Source: Ancistrus triradiatus
Taxonomy: Eukaryota; Chordata; Actinopteri; Siluriformes; Loricariidae
Assembly: GCA_025084515.1 (NCBI GenBank)
Contig: JAJAGP010000758.1
Span: forward strand, 62,001-126,000
Direction of reading: 5' to 3'
Length of the DNA stretch: 64,000 nucleotides
Made by a program: the position numbers and the translations under genes. Within the stretch, counting starts at the first letter, position 1. Each line of letters starts with the position of its first letter. A model generated the notes under the pieces. The model saw only the letters and a list, made by a program, of their open reading frames with translations. It had not been told where the DNA came from and did no database searches. Shown here in pieces: positions 22,560-35,270 of the stretch.

Positions 22560-23995
22560 ACTTTGACTATGAGACATGTATTGGCCGTAATAAACCAAAC
22601 GTGGATTTCATTAAATTGACACCTGCTTTTCTCAAAATTGTGTGGGTCAGAAGGACAGTGACACCATCTATGTTGACTGAAAGAATCAAATGATACATCG
22701 GTTTGGTCTTGTCAAGACTGAGCTTCATACATCGTTTTGCCATCCAAGAGGATATTTCAGAGTTAGTCATACCAGAAAGGCTAGTCACATGTTTAAAAAC
22801 ATGAGAGGTGGATAGAGGAAATGAAAATTAAAGTTGAGTATCATCTGCATAACAGTGATATAAAGTATAGGATGTAATCAGTGAGGCCAGCAAGTTAGTG
22901 TAGAGAAAGAGCAGGAGTAGACCACGAACTCATTGCTGAGGAACCCCTGTAGTAATCCTATGAGGCAATGAAAGTCAACTTCACCATGCTACCCGGTAGA
23001 ATTGAGCTTGTATGTATGAGGAAAACCAGGCAAGCGCATGGTACCCAGTGCCAAAGTTAGCAAGAGTGGAGATGAGAATCTCATGACTCAGTGTCAAACA
23101 CTGCAGATAGATCTAGAAGGATAAGTACTGAGGATATGTTGTTTTCCCTGATCCTACAAAATGCTTCAGTTACTGCGAGGGTTGCAGTTTCTGTAATATG
23201 ATCTATAGACTGATTCCTCCAGACTGGAAGACATAGGATTTTCCTTGGTCCTAGGAAGTACTTCAGTTATTGTGAGAAGCTCTTTCCGTAGAATGACCCC
23301 ACTTGTAATGGGACTGGTTGGTATCGAGGAGGTTGTTTTCTTGAAGAAATAAGGACAACTGTCCAAGTACAGCATGCTCAAGGGTTTTTGGCAGGAATTT
23401 AAGGAATGAAATAGGGGTGCAATGAGACATGTCAGCTGGATTGAATGATGGCTTCTTCAGTAGAGGGGTAAAGCCAGACATCTTGATGAGAGAAGGAACC
23501 AGGGCAGATGTTAGCGATGTATTGATTATTATCGTGGTATATGGTGCAAGCCTGCTGGCAATTGCCTGGAGAAGTGTATATGATGCTGGATCCAGTGAGC
23601 AGGTCTTTAGAAATTTGGTGGTTATTAGTGACACCACTTCATTCTCAGTAAGCAGTGTGAATGTTAAGAAAATCAAACAATGAGCATGGGTTTACTCCAC
23701 CTTGGTTGGATTACAAAAGGATGACTGATGTCCTTGGATTTGAGATTGAGTAGATGATTTTGGAGTGACAAAAGCTGTTTTGACTGCGCTGACAGAAGAG
23801 AAAGGGCCAAGCAGTGCTCGATACTCAGCCAGGCCTGTTGTTGAGTTGGTTTTCTTCCATTATCTCTTAGTCCTTTGAAGGGTTGATCTATGAAACTGCA
23901 GAATCTCAGTAAGCCAGGGACTGAACATGAGTTAGTTACTGCAAGGTTGCACTTGGCAGGGTTCTTGGTGAAGATGAAATCAGCGGTGTTGCCTG
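22560..23995 (-). pseudogene. LINE endonuclease-RT fragment
   Basis: Read on the minus strand, a linker region (QQAWLSIEHCLALSLLSAQS, about 23860-23780) leads to the reverse transcriptase. The frame 23676-23263 contains PLLKKPSFNPADMSHCTPIS and FLPKTLEHAVLGQLSLFLQ, then NLLDTNQSHYKWGHSTE. The metal-binding box is CYADDTQL at about 22835-22858, followed by SSWMAKRCMKLSLDKTK. This motif set belongs to the L2/CR1/Rex1 group of LINEs, but the sequence differs from copies A-D, so it is a second family. It has many stops and no recognisable 3' tail. Confidence 0.8.
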
Positions 23996-24018
23996 CTCCT
24001 TAAGTTGTTGGTGATAAA

Positions 24019-24153
24019 CTGTGGTAGCCTAGCTGTTAAGATCCTTGAGCAAGACCCTTAACCCACAATTGCTTGAAATTGTAAGATTGTATATAGAGTA
24101 AGTTGTTTGGGTAAGAGCGTCTGATAAATGCTGTAGATGTAAATGTAAATGAA
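24019..24153 (+). mobile_element. tRNA-derived SINE, copy S2
   Basis: The head ctgtggtagcctagctg and the tail taaatgctgtagatgtaaat match S1 and S5. The box B region and part of the body are deleted (the sequence jumps from gttaagatc to cttgagcaagaccc). It lies immediately beside the LINE fragment. Confidence 0.8.
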
Positions 24154-24586
24154 AATGATGGTGTGCCAGTCAGGTCAAAATAGCCAAGATGGTGGATGTC
24201 CACTGACATGAAGCCAGTAGATTGGTCGAGGTCCTCCCTCCCACCCCCCACCTCACAGAAGTATGGGAGAATGAGAAAACTGAAGAGATCGCAGCAGGTG
24301 ATACTGTGTTTTCTGAGGTAATCCAGGTATCAGTGAGAGACAATAAGTGAAGGAATAGGCTAGTATCATAAGCAGAGATGCAGTCAGCTTTGTGTGCATC
24401 TGACTGTTAAGTTCCAAAGATCTCTAGCTAGAAGCAGTTCCACAGCAGCAGACCAACAAACGAGTTCTGTGAGGTCACAACTATACAAGGAGCAACATCT
24501 GTAACAGGAGTTAGTGAGGACATGGATCCTATAGAAACACACCATTAATTGTTGCAGTAGATCAGAAAAAACAGACATTTACATAC
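24154..24586. other. No gene recognised
   Basis: About 430 bp without any feature I can support. Confidence 0.45.
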
Positions 24587-24868
24587 TACAGTCATGCTTG
24601 AATGTTTGTGAAACCTTTCGAATGTTCTATATTTCTGCATAAATATGACTAAAAACATTGTGAGATTTTGAAATAAATGACACAAAAATAATATACTTGG
24701 TCATTGATTTATTGAGGACAATTATCCAATATTACATATTATGAAGTGACAAAAGTATGTGAACCTTTCCTTTCAGCAAGTTTGGAACTGATGACTGTGT
24801 GTGTGACCAGTGGTGTGGATGACAGGGGGCAAAGAGAACCCAGTTAAACAAATGAGACAAACATATTA

Positions 24869-25354
24869 TACAGTGGTATGAAAAAGTTTGGGCACCCCTG
24901 ATAATTTTCATGATTTTAGTTTATAAATCATTGGTTGTTCAGATCAGCAACTTGAGTTAAATATATCATATAGCAGATGAACACAGTGATATTTGAGAAG
25001 AAGTGAAATGAAGTTTATAGGATTTACAGAAAGTGTGCAGTAATTTATTCAAACAAAATTAGGCAGGTGCATAAATTTGGGCACCCCAACAGAAAAATTA
25101 CATCAATATTTAGTAGATCCTCCTTTTGTAGAAATAACAGCCGCTAAACGCTTCCTACAGCTTCCAGTCTGGATTCTGGTTGAAGGTGCTTTGGACCATT
25201 CTTCTTTAGAAACATCTCCAGTTCAGTCAGGTTTGATGGTTTCCGAGCATGGACAGCCCACATTTTCAGTAATATTCATGTCTGGGGACTGAGATGGCCA
25301 TTCCAGAACGTTGTACTGGTTCCTCTGCATGAATGCCTTAGTAGATTTTAGATG
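24869..25354 (-). mobile_element. Tc1-like transposon fragment, family D, nested in B2
   Basis: It begins at TA with cagtggtatgaaaaagtttg, the terminus of a separate Tc1 family. On the minus strand it encodes the end of a transposase, with the third acidic motif in WPSQSPDMN and the C-terminus CRKRLAAVIST. The other end is missing. The junction with B2 at about 25355-25376 is a hairpin: CTACTTTCT, TAGT, AGAAAGTAG. Confidence 0.8.
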
Positions 25355-25376
25355 CTACTTTCTTAGTAGAAAGTAG

Positions 25377-26330
25377 ATGCTTTCAGTATCTGGTGTGACC
25401 CCCCTATGCAGCAATAACTGCAACTAAACGTTTCCTGTAACTGTTGATCAGTCCTGCACACCGGCTTGGAGATTTTAGCCCATTCCTCTGTATAGAACAG
25501 CTTCAACTATGGGATGTTAATGGATTTCCTCACATAAACTGCTCGCTTCAGGTCCATTCACAACATTTCGTTTGGATTAAGGTCAGGACTTTGACTTGGC
25601 CATTCCAAAACATTAACTTTATTGGTCTTTAACCATTCTTTGGTAGAACAACTTGTGTGCTTAGGGTCGTTGTCTTGCTGCATGACCCACCTTCTCTTGA
25701 GATTCAGTTCATGGACAGATGTCCTGCATTTTCCTTTTGAATTCTCTGATATAACTCAGAAGTCATTGTTCCATGATGGCAAGCCATCCTTGCCCACATA
25801 CAGCAAAACGCTTTTTTTTTTTAACCAAAAAGTTCTATTTTGGTCTCATCCGTTTACAAAACATTCTTCCAATAACCTTCTGGCTTATCTACGTGATCTT
25901 TAGCAAACTGCAAACAAGCAGCAATGTTCTTTTTGGAGAGCAGTGGCTTTTCCTCTCAACCCTGCCATGCATGCCATTGTTGTTCAGTGTTCTTCCGAAA
26001 CTCATGAACATTAACATTAGCCAGTGTGAGAGAGAAGGTCAGTTGATTAAAGGTTATCCTGTGGTCCTTTGTGATCTCGCCAACTATTATATGCCTTGCT
26101 CTTGGAGTGATCTTTGTTGGTCGACCACTCCTGGGAAGGGTAACAATGGTCTTGAATTTCCTCCATTTGTACACAATCTGTCTGACTGTGGATTGGTGGA
26201 GTCCAAACTCTTTAGAGATGGTTTTGTAACCTTTTCCAGCCTGATGAGCATCAGCAACTATTTTTCTGAGGTCCTCAGAAATCTCCTTTGTTCATGCTAT
26301 GATACACTTCCACAAAAGTGTTGTGAAGAG
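25377..26330 (-). pseudogene. Tc1 transposase B2, broken
   Basis: On the minus strand the helix-turn-helix region is readable (MYKWRKFKTIVTLPRSGRPT, frame from 26174, with AGKGYKTISKEFGL just upstream in another frame). It continues to LANVNVHEF, where a short deletion fuses frames. Sequence for the catalytic half follows down to about 25400 with frequent frame changes. The start region reads MNKG in place of the usual MARTKE. Confidence 0.8.
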
Positions 26331-26656
26331 CAGACGTTTATAGATCCCTGTTCTTTAAATAAAACAGGGTGCCCACTTACACCCAATTGTCATCTCACTG
26401 ATTGAAAACACCTGACTCAAGTTTCACCTTCAAATTAACTGCTAATCCTAGAGGGTCTCATACTTTTGCCACTCACTTATATGTAAAATAGGATCTTTTT
26501 CCACAATAAATAAATCACCAAGTATAACATTTATGTCTCGTTTGTTTAACTGGGTTCTCTTTATCTACTTTTACCTTGGGTGAAAATGTGATGATGTTTT
26601 AGGTCATATTTATGCAGAAATATAGAAAATTCTAAAGGATTCTCCAACTTTCAAGC

Positions 26657-27270
26657 ACAAGTTTTCACAAACAATCCAAATTGGAAATAAAAATACTCTT
26701 CATAGTCCTTGTGCTGTGTACTGATGTCCACCAAGACTCATTCTGCAGCTAACTGCATATACAATATATACAGTACCCTAAGAAAATAAATGTTGTTTAC
26801 AATGACAGGAAAGTGGAAGCTAAATGATGTGAAGGCAAATGCCAAAACAAGAGATGAAGATCACATTTACTAGGTAGGACTTCTTTGTAGGCATTCAGGT
26901 TATGAGAGAGAGAGAGAGAGGTGTTTGTTAGGAAAAAATACTTCAAAAATTCATATTGGATGTCACTGGTGGGCACAAAAAACAATCACAACAAACTAAT
27001 AATGAGACCTCATTTATCCTCAGCTTCTTCTGTCTAAATGATGCACACTATATATCTCAAAGTGAAGCATCAGTGTTTGAAAACATTTTCTTTTATTCAT
27101 TAGACTTTTCATTAATTCTTTCTTTTATTCGATGTAATATCAGCAGACACCTGAAACAATTTGGGTGTGATTAGGTTAATTAATTTTCTAAACCTATGTG
27201 TGAACAATATACCAAGAAAGCCCAATACTTAATGTTGACCTTGATCTGTTCTATCTATTATTACATTAAT
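26657..27270. other. No gene recognised
   Basis: About 600 bp with a short GA run (26906-26921) and no recognisable gene. Confidence 0.45.
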
Positions 27271-27660
27271 GTGCAAAAGTTTTAGGCCAGTTTAGATTAT
27301 ACCATTTTTGTTACTATTCACTCATTTTTAGAATATAACAGAAAATACAAGGAATCTGTATGCAGTATTAATGAAAAATGGAAAAATGACTCAGAAAAAA
27401 CAGCTTATATAGGCTACAGTGACAAGTATTTAGTGTGTCCTGTTCCCCTTACACTTGAGCAACAGCAGCATCGACAGGGCGAGAAGGTTGATCAGGAATG
27501 ATCTTTTGGAAGGGTAGCAGCCAAGAAACAAGAGCATTATGGAAGGACAAATCCAAGTTTGAAATTTTTTGGTGCAATAGTCAACTGTATGTTATATACG
27601 GTCATTGCACCATTGCTAAACCATCAAATCTAATAGTGGCCTAAGACTTTTGCAAAGTAC
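27271..27660. mobile_element. Deleted Tc1-like element (family E)
   Basis: The left end gtgcaaaagttttaggcc and the right end ggcctaagacttttgcaaag are inverted repeats with one mismatch in the first 17 bases. The right end runs into agtactgta, as Tc1 termini do. Between them lie 350 bp without a clear transposase, so this is an internally deleted copy or MITE. Confidence 0.65.
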
Positions 27661-29441
27661 TGTATGTTACATCAACTTGTGCTCCAAAAATCAGGTTGAG
27701 GTGAATGCCATTCTAAAGCTTTAGCTAACTAAATTAATTTGCTTGTGAAATCTGTGAATCTGTGAATAGCGTTTGCCATCAGTAACGTTTTCATTAATTA
27801 ATGCAGATTAGAGGAGGGGCATTATAAATGGATATGGGGAGTGATAGTAGTGAGAGCGGGTCAGCTGGGTGCTCAGAGTGTTCACGAGGCTTGAGAGCAA
27901 GGGCATTGTTCTTTGCTGCTGTGATAGCTGAAAATGCACAGGGATGGCTGTGATCTTATAAAGCACATTTGTTATATGCATAATGATTTGAACAGCCAGT
28001 GACACTTTCAATTCAACATGCAGTGTTACAGTCGTTGCCATTATGTTGTCAGGTTTTTTTTTTCAACATATGGTCCAGTTACATCACAGGACCATGTAAT
28101 TTTGGCATATGGCTTGTGCTGGCATTTTTACCAAGAGGCAAAATGCCATTTTGTTCTGATACCACAAGCATATACGAACACATTCACCCATAGCACAGTG
28201 GACATCCTGGCACACTTCTGGTACATTGGCACATGATGTTCAGTTTAGCAGCACACAAATGTATTGAGCGTTACCTCCACTGTCCTCATTATATAGATAT
28301 GTGTACTGTACTACAAAAGTGCTGTTACATATATTATACAGAATTGTGGCCAGTGTTTAATCAAAACATGGTGCACATACTCAAAAAACTAAAATGAATT
28401 TAATACTACAGTGCAAAAGAAGAATCCAGAAGGTCAGGGCGAGACATTTACAACTTCCGTGTTAGAGAAGAACGACAGAGGCTTTGACTACAATCAGGCA
28501 TGGACTGACCATGGGAATTTCAGGAGCTTCCCAGGTTGGTTGGTCTTGTGAGTCCTGCTCTGTTTTTCCCCTGGGACCATATAGCCTATATTATTCAATA
28601 GGTCATCTTAGCTGAATGACTGGTGCAATCTGTCATAACAGGTACCAGATGGCATTACAACTGAAAGTATCTTGCACTCTGGGGTTAGAGAGTAGCTAGC
28701 ACTGTCGAAACAATGATGGAAAGGAAAAAATGTGTCCAGTGGTACCGAGGAGGGGAAAAAATTTAAAACAGAAATACTTTGCTGGCTGATAATGGAGACA
28801 GTGGTGATGATGCGTAAACATCACAGAGGAGAAATGAGCAGGGCGCATGCTTTGTCATGCTTACATGCTATGTACTGTAAACTAGATAAGTAACTAAAGT
28901 ACAAAATGATTTTGTTAACCTTGGGAGTTCAATGTGCTGCAGGTTTGACCATTTAATAGGTTTAACTAGTCAGACTACGTGCACAAATGTTTATAGAATG
29001 TTATGCAAAATTTCTCTAAAACGTTTTTTAAAAAATGGCCATCAATGTCATCTGTGACCGTGTAAAATAAATATTTTTAATATAATATATACAATATAGT
29101 ATAATATTATAAAATAATATAATAATATAAACATGTAAAGTGAATCATTTTTCCTATAAGCATAGATTCATTTAGAGGTATATTATCAAATGTTACTGTG
29201 TGACTAAATAAGAACACATCATGTCAGGAATATTACTCTCTATGAAACTTTTATTTCGAATTGGCCTGTAAGTACTGTAATAGCTCTTACAAGAGCTAAA
29301 GCTGGTGAAAAGTTGAACCTGAGTGTGGGAAGCACAAAATCTGACTAGTTGTTCTCCTGTGTGGTAGGATATGGAAAATTACCCAATAATGTGGCAGTAC
29401 TGCATAAGGGGTTTTTAATTTGAACAGAACACACACATAAC
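27661..29441. other. No gene recognised
   Basis: A stretch of 1.8 kb, AT-rich near 29060-29130, without a gene or repeat that I can name. Confidence 0.45.
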
Positions 29442-30024
29442 TACAGTACAACCTCGTTATCTCACTCAATCTCACTCCTCGTTATCTCGCCAACCTCATC
29501 TCTCATCACCTGTGACGGCAGAATAGATTTCCCTTCATGCACTTTACCTCGAAAAGTTGCCAACCTCGCCTCTCACCCTCACCAAGCTTAAGATGTAACA
29601 ATGTCCTACCAGTAATGAAATTGTACAGCACTAAGCCGTCAAGTTTCACACAGTCCCCATTCAAATAGACAGAAGTCTGGTCTAGCATGGCTGGAAGTAA
29701 CTTCCCAGTGGCATTACCAAGATGGTGGTGGAGTGAACATACTTATCTAATAATGACTTTGCTGTTATTCATGGCAGACTGGACATGCGCTTTGTGTCAC
29801 AGAAACAATCATCAATCACAGACTATTTCTCAAATTTGTGTAAATGAAAACAAACTGTACGCGTATGAACATGTCTACGTACATTGTAAATGTGACTGTA
29901 TAATCACATGGGCTGCTCAGTAAAAAGAAATATGTCAGCATCAGGTATAAATATGACTGTCTATTTTTTAATTGCCAAACTCGCCTCTCCAAAAGAGCCA
30001 TGAAACAGACGAGTTTGGACTGTA
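29442..30024. mobile_element. pogo/Tigger-like MITE candidate
   Basis: The left end (tacagtacaacctcgttatc) and the inverted right end (tacagtccaaactcgtct) share about 13 of 15 terminal bases, and both are at TA dinucleotides. The length is 583 bp. Internal sequence repeats the motif caacctcgcctctc. Tigger elements have comparable ends beginning cagt and insert at TA. No transposase is seen. Confidence 0.5.
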
Positions 30025-31095
30025 TATACAAGTAATGAAACACATTCCAGACTTAAAATACAAGTAAAATAGACCTGGCATACCGGACCTGCAACATATG
30101 CTGGGAGCCACCGTGGATGCCATGGCCAACCTTGCCGCTGCCCAGGCTGCTGATGCAACAGTACGATCAGGCTAGATTACCTCATTCAAGTTATTTGTTG
30201 TTGCATTGAAAGAAATAGAATTACTGGCAAGTATTTGCATAACACAACATATATAGTATGAATTTAATGAATACAGCAATATTTACTGCTCATGTCACAG
30301 TCTATTGTCTATTTTATGCATTTTTACAAACAGATGAACTTGAAACAGACAGTGTTTTTCTGTATGGAGACAGGTGTATATGACAACCATCTAGTTCCGC
30401 TGAACAACAGAGTTTTAAACTAACTGAAGCATACATATGTTTTGCTCTCTTGTGTGTTCTTACTGACTGAATACAACTGAATCTCTGAATTACTTGCCAT
30501 CTGGAGAGGTTTGACACACAGGGGCCAAGAAAACAGTTGTGGAAAAGAGAAGAGGGGGAGACAAAGTGTTAAAAGGCAACGATGACGAGAAGACTCCCCC
30601 CCCCCTACATTACCTCATTCAATGGATCAGGCCTGTTTTTTTTAATAAAACTTTCCTCCAAAACAAGATGTGCCCAAATCGATTGTGGCTGACCTACTGT
30701 ATAAAGTACCACTTACTGCACTACTTGGTATGTTTGGCTCTTTCTAAATCCTCATACACAAGTGCATATGTTAAGGGTGGCATGAATACCTGGTTTCATA
30801 TGTATCTGTGAAGTGAGGAACATGAACAAAGTGCCATTCACAAAAATGCATATTTCTTAGGAGCCAATAACACAGATATTGAAAGCTTACTGAGCTCTAA
30901 GCAAGCAAGTCCAAACAAGACGTCAGGTGCTACAGCATTTGAGTAACATTACTCAAGTCATTGAAAAGCTGGGTTTTAGCTACTGGGCTCAGTGATCTGA
31001 GAAAGCATTCGTGCTGGATAATGAGAGCACTTATCATTGGAACTTCTTGGAACTTATATTACTTCTTCGCAAGTGAGATAAGTGTCCCCTTCTAA
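30025..31095. other. No gene recognised
   Basis: About 1.1 kb with a C run at 30597-30606 and no recognisable gene or repeat. Confidence 0.45.
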
Positions 31096-32493
31096 GTGAA
31101 CCCTTTAGAAATGTCTATGTTTCTGCATAGATATGACCTAAAACATCATCAGATTTTCACACAAGTCCTAAAAGTAGATAAAGAGAACCCAGGTAAACAA
31201 ATGAGACAAAATGTTATACTTGGTCATTTATTTGTTGAGGAAAATGATATTAGTGAGTGGCAAAGGTATGTGAACCTCTAGGATTAGCAGTTAATTAGAA
31301 GGTTAAATTAGAGTCAGGTGTTTTCAATCAATGGGAAGACAATCAGGTGTCAGTGGGCACCCTCTTTAATTTAAAGAACAGGGATCTATCAAAGTCTGCT
31401 CTTCACAACACATGTTTGTGAAAGTGTGTCATGGCACAAACAAAGGAGATGTCTGAGGACCTCAGAAAAAGAGTTGTTGATGCTCATCAGGCTGGACAAG
31501 GATACAAAACCATCTCTAAAGAGTTTCGACTCGACCAATCCACAGTCAGAGAGATTGTGAACGAATGGAGGAATTTCAAGACCATTGTCACCCTCCCCAG
31601 GAGTGGTCAACCAACAACCATCATTCCAAGAGCAAGGCGTGTACTAGTCGGCGAGGACCCCAGGGTAACTTCTAAGAAACTGCAAGGAGAATGCCACTGC
31701 TCTCCAAAAAGAACATTGCTGCTCATCTGCAGTTTGCTAAAGTTCATGTGGACAAGCCAGAAGGCTATAGGAAGAATGGTTTGTGGATGCATGAGACAAA
31801 AATAGAACTTTTATTTATGATTTAAAAGAAAAGCTTTATGTTTGGGGAAAGGAAAACACTGCATTCCAGCATCAGAACCTTATCCCATCTGTGAAACATG
31901 GTGGTGGTAGTATCATGGTTTGGCCCGTTTTGCTGGATCTGGGCCAGGGCGGCTTGCCATCATTGATGGAACAATGAATTCTCAATTATATCAGAGAATT
32001 CTAAAGGAAAATGTCAGGACATCTGTCCATGAACTGAATCTCAAGAGAAGGTGGGTCATGCAGCAAGACAACAACCCTAAGCACACAAGTCGTTCTACCA
32101 AAGAATGGTTAAAGAAGAATAAAGTTAATGTTTTGGAATGGCCAAGTCAAGACTTTAATCCAAACATGTTACGGAAGGACCTGAAGCGAGCAGTTAATGT
32201 GAGGAAACCCACCAACATCCCAGAGTTGAAGCTGTTCTATACGGAGGAATGGGCTAAAACAGTTACAGGAAACGTTTAGTTGCAGTTATTGCTGCACAGG
32301 GGGGTCACACCAAACAATGAAAACAAAGATTTACATACCTTTGCCACTCACTAATATGTAATATTGGATCATTTTCTTCAATAAATAAATTACCAAGTAT
32401 AATATTTTTGTCTAAATTTGTTTAACTTGTTTATCTACTTTTAAGACTTTTAAGAAAATCCGATGATGTTTTAGGTCATATATATGCAGAAAT
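31096..32493 (+). mobile_element. Tc1-like transposon, family B, copy B3
   Basis: Both terminal repeats are trimmed. The 5' end starts at gtgaaccctttagaa, about 20 bp inside the expected terminus. The 3' end stops at atatatgcagaaatt, where a minus-strand SINE begins. The internal organisation matches B4. Confidence 0.88.
31431..32279 (+). pseudogene. Tc1 transposase B3, broken
   Basis: The start codon at 31431 gives MAQTKEMSEDLRKRVVDAHQ and a good first helix-turn-helix (GYKTISKEFRLDQSTVREI). A deletion of about 60 bp and a frameshift follow near 31670. The first catalytic Asp is replaced: the plus strand reads W-M-H-E-T where the family has W-x-D-E-T. The frame from 31920 carries the second Asp (MQQDNNPKHTSRS), and the third motif is altered to SQDFNPN. 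Several lesions make it inactive. Confidence 0.88.
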
Positions 32494-32638
32494 TACAACT
32501 TACAATTGATACAATCTTAGCATTACAACTGTTACAATCCAAGCAATTGTGGGGTAAGGGTCTTACTCAATGATGCAACAGTGGCAGGTTGGCAGAGGTG
32601 GGATTTGAACCTTGGCCCTTTTGGTCCATAGTCCAGTA
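32494..32638 (-). mobile_element. tRNA-derived SINE, copy S3
   Basis: It reads on the minus strand. The plus strand shows the complement of box B (ggatttgaacc, near 32601) and of the leader (ggtccatagtccagta). The tail and the outer head are missing. It abuts the truncated 3' end of B3. Confidence 0.75.
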
Positions 32639-32654
32639 TAAAATTACACTGGAG

Positions 32655-33960
32655 GGGATTGTGAAGTTACTGGCACAGTCTCCGAGAGTGTTCAAAGCAG
32701 ACATGACCAAATGTATTGCCAAAACCATTGATGGGGCAACAAACGTACACAGAAAATACCGGAGCTTTTTCTTATTGTTATCCAATAAGTAAAAATCACA
32801 TATACTTAATTTGTTGTAGACACATTCGACACACAAAGTCATGCAAAGTGCAACACTTTTTTCATTGCTTAATGAGAGTTTAACACTTTTTTCTGTGTTT
32901 AATGAACTGTATGATTCATATGGGAATCATACAAGCAGATGTGCACCTGGGAGAAAAGTGTTCAAACAGATTGGAAATCCACTTCTACTTTTTCACCTGA
33001 CTGTCACATTGAGACGCGGGAGAAAATGCCACTCTCACGGAAAATGCTCACTGCTCGAGCCAAAGCCTTCAGGCAGTCACATCTCAAATATGAGACCATC
33101 CTTATTGCCTAGGTCTTTCTCAGCAAATTTGAGCACACGTCACCCTTTTCCACATACATTCAAACAAAGACTGTGGACATTCTCACAGTTCAGCAAAGTT
33201 CTAGAGACTTCAAATGTGTTCAAAAGGCAGCAGACGAGTTTGTAGTGTACTCAAATGAGAAGCTGCAGAACCACATTGACTTTGAGGTCCAAGATGGTCT
33301 GCCAGAAAAAAAGGTCTGAGAAAGAAGAAAGCTTGGTGGCAGGTAAATTGGCAATGAGACCCCATCAGACCCCGTCTTTGAATACAAGGTAAAAGTCCAA
33401 AACGTAATTTTGGACAAAGTCAACAAAGAAGGCACCAGGGCTTGGTTGGAATCAAATGAAACAGTGTGCATTTTGCATTCTTGGAGTAAAGGAACTTTGC
33501 AGACATAACAGAGAAGGGAATCCAGGAACAGAAACAGCCTTGGAAAGTCTCTGCAGGTATGTCATCATGTTTGATGACAGTGCCACAACTGAGATGCTTC
33601 AAGCTAAATTAAGAAGCTTGGAAGAACACTGGGAAGCACTGAAACTGACACCTTTACAAGGCCATGATCTCAGACATGAGGAACCTGATGAAGATGGAGA
33701 ACTGCATGATGAGAAACTAGGGATCAAAATATGCTTCATGAAAAATAGTGCAATCTCTTTTTTTCTTATTCTAAACCGATACAGCTTGCTGACAGATGCA
33801 TTGTCTTTGGTCTGGCATACACATTTCTACTCACTTTGTCAGTCACTCAGGTGGCCTGTGAGAGCAGCTTTTCAACAATAAAGATCATCAAAAACAGACT
33901 GTGAAGCACCATGTCTCAGGACAATCTGGAGGCCTTTATTCTGATGACAACTAAGAAGAA
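32655..33960 (+). pseudogene. hAT-type (ZMYM/DUF4371-like) transposase, decayed
   Basis: The segment ADMTKCIAKTIDGATNVHRK (32700-32760) resembles the central part of DUF4371/zinc-finger MYM-type proteins derived from hAT transposases. FVVYSNEKLQNHIDF and YKVKVQNVILDKVNKEG follow near 33230-33430. Near 33850-33960, VACESSFSTIKIIKNRL and SQDNLEAFIL match the C-terminal hAT dimerisation region. Stops and frameshifts separate the parts. It is a broken transposon gene or a processed relative. I cannot tell which. Confidence 0.6.
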
Positions 33961-35099
33961 AACGTCTTGGACCTGGACAGGGATGCTATGACAGACCAGA
34001 TAGCAGAAAGGAGTGTGCTGGTCTGCTGCCTCATGACAACGTAAGGTTTCTGAGTCCATCTTTCAATTAGGAAGTCAGTATCTGTATGCATATATTTGTG
34101 GCATAAACTAATGGCGCATTTCAAAGCCTAGAATTTGTTATTTCTGAATTTTGTGAATATATAATCAGGAAATGACACACAATGTCAAATTTATGGAAAC
34201 AAAAGAGTGTAGGTTTATCAGGCAGATTGTGTTTTATGTTTAACCACTGATCTTTTTCTGTCTTCATAAAAAAGGTATGTATAGCTCTGAAAATTATGAA
34301 AACATTGTTTGTGTGTGACCCAAACCCTGGCAACCAAATGGACAGAAGGGGTCTATCATCTGTGGTGTCATCTGTGAACTATTCATTGTAGGATTTCAGA
34401 CTAATGAAACCCCAACATTTTACACTCTACACTTCAGGAAGGAAATCACAAACAAAAGTCATAGCAAATATAGTTTGTTTTGTGTGATACAGTATGAATA
34501 TAGTGTTCTTTATGTGAATTTAGGAGTGTAAGTACAGTGTGCTTTGTAAGAATATGCAGTTTAAATCTAGTTGTGGATAGAGTCCGTTTTCTAAATTAGT
34601 TATTTGTTTAAACACTGTTGACCTTTTCGCAATACTTTAAATAATTCTAATAATAAAAGCATACTATCAAGTCCAGTTAGGAGTCAGATGATGATTACTT
34701 AACTCTATTTTGATTTTTTGCTTTCTGTACACACAAACATGGGCAGGAAATCCTTGGGAAATTAAATGAATAATTTTACATATTAGACTAACAATACGAA
34801 TTAATAGATTATGCTTTTTAATTAATCATAAATTGTTCAACAAACATGCTGTGCCAGTTACAATTTGGTGCGTCAAACTGATGATGCTCAACAGCAAATT
34901 CCCAGGCTGCTTTTTATTGCCAGTTCACCCCTGAGTGCAATAATTTCACTGTGTGTTATGGGAGGGTATGTGTCAGTGCAGATGTCAACATTAGCATGCA
35001 GGTAGGGAAGAGTGGAGGACCAGTGAGTGATTGGTCAGGGACAGACCCAAGATCAAGCCTGAGTGTGTGTCTTGCTATACTTGTGAATACCACATGTCT
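33961..35099. other. No gene recognised
   Basis: About 1.1 kb without a recognisable gene or repeat. Confidence 0.45.
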
Positions 35100-35270
35100 T
35101 TACTATGATAGGAAAACACTGCAATTTTGACCGTTTTGCCGGTCCTCACTTCTTTAACTACTTTTTTTTTGCAAAAACAGCAACGTTTATTTGAAAATTT
35201 AAAAGAGCCAAATAATATCAGCTTTAGGTTACTGAGGTTAAGGTTATGGTTAGGTGTTGGTGCAGCATTA

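Larger units (their letters stand above)
24587..26656 (-). mobile_element. Tc1-like transposon, family B, copy B2, with inserts
   Basis: The left end reads tacagtcatgcttgaatg, a family B terminus. The right end stops at about 26656 (ctttcaagca), a few bases short of a complete terminus. After the left terminal repeat comes a 92-bp module (24777-24868) that repeats sequence seen at the left end of B1, then a family D Tc1 (24869-25354), and then the rest of B2 from about 25377. Confidence 0.85.

Noticed and set aside
33456..33881. 141-codon open frame as an independent gene
   Set aside because: The hAT-like motifs around it are in other frames, so this frame is only partly the ancestral one.
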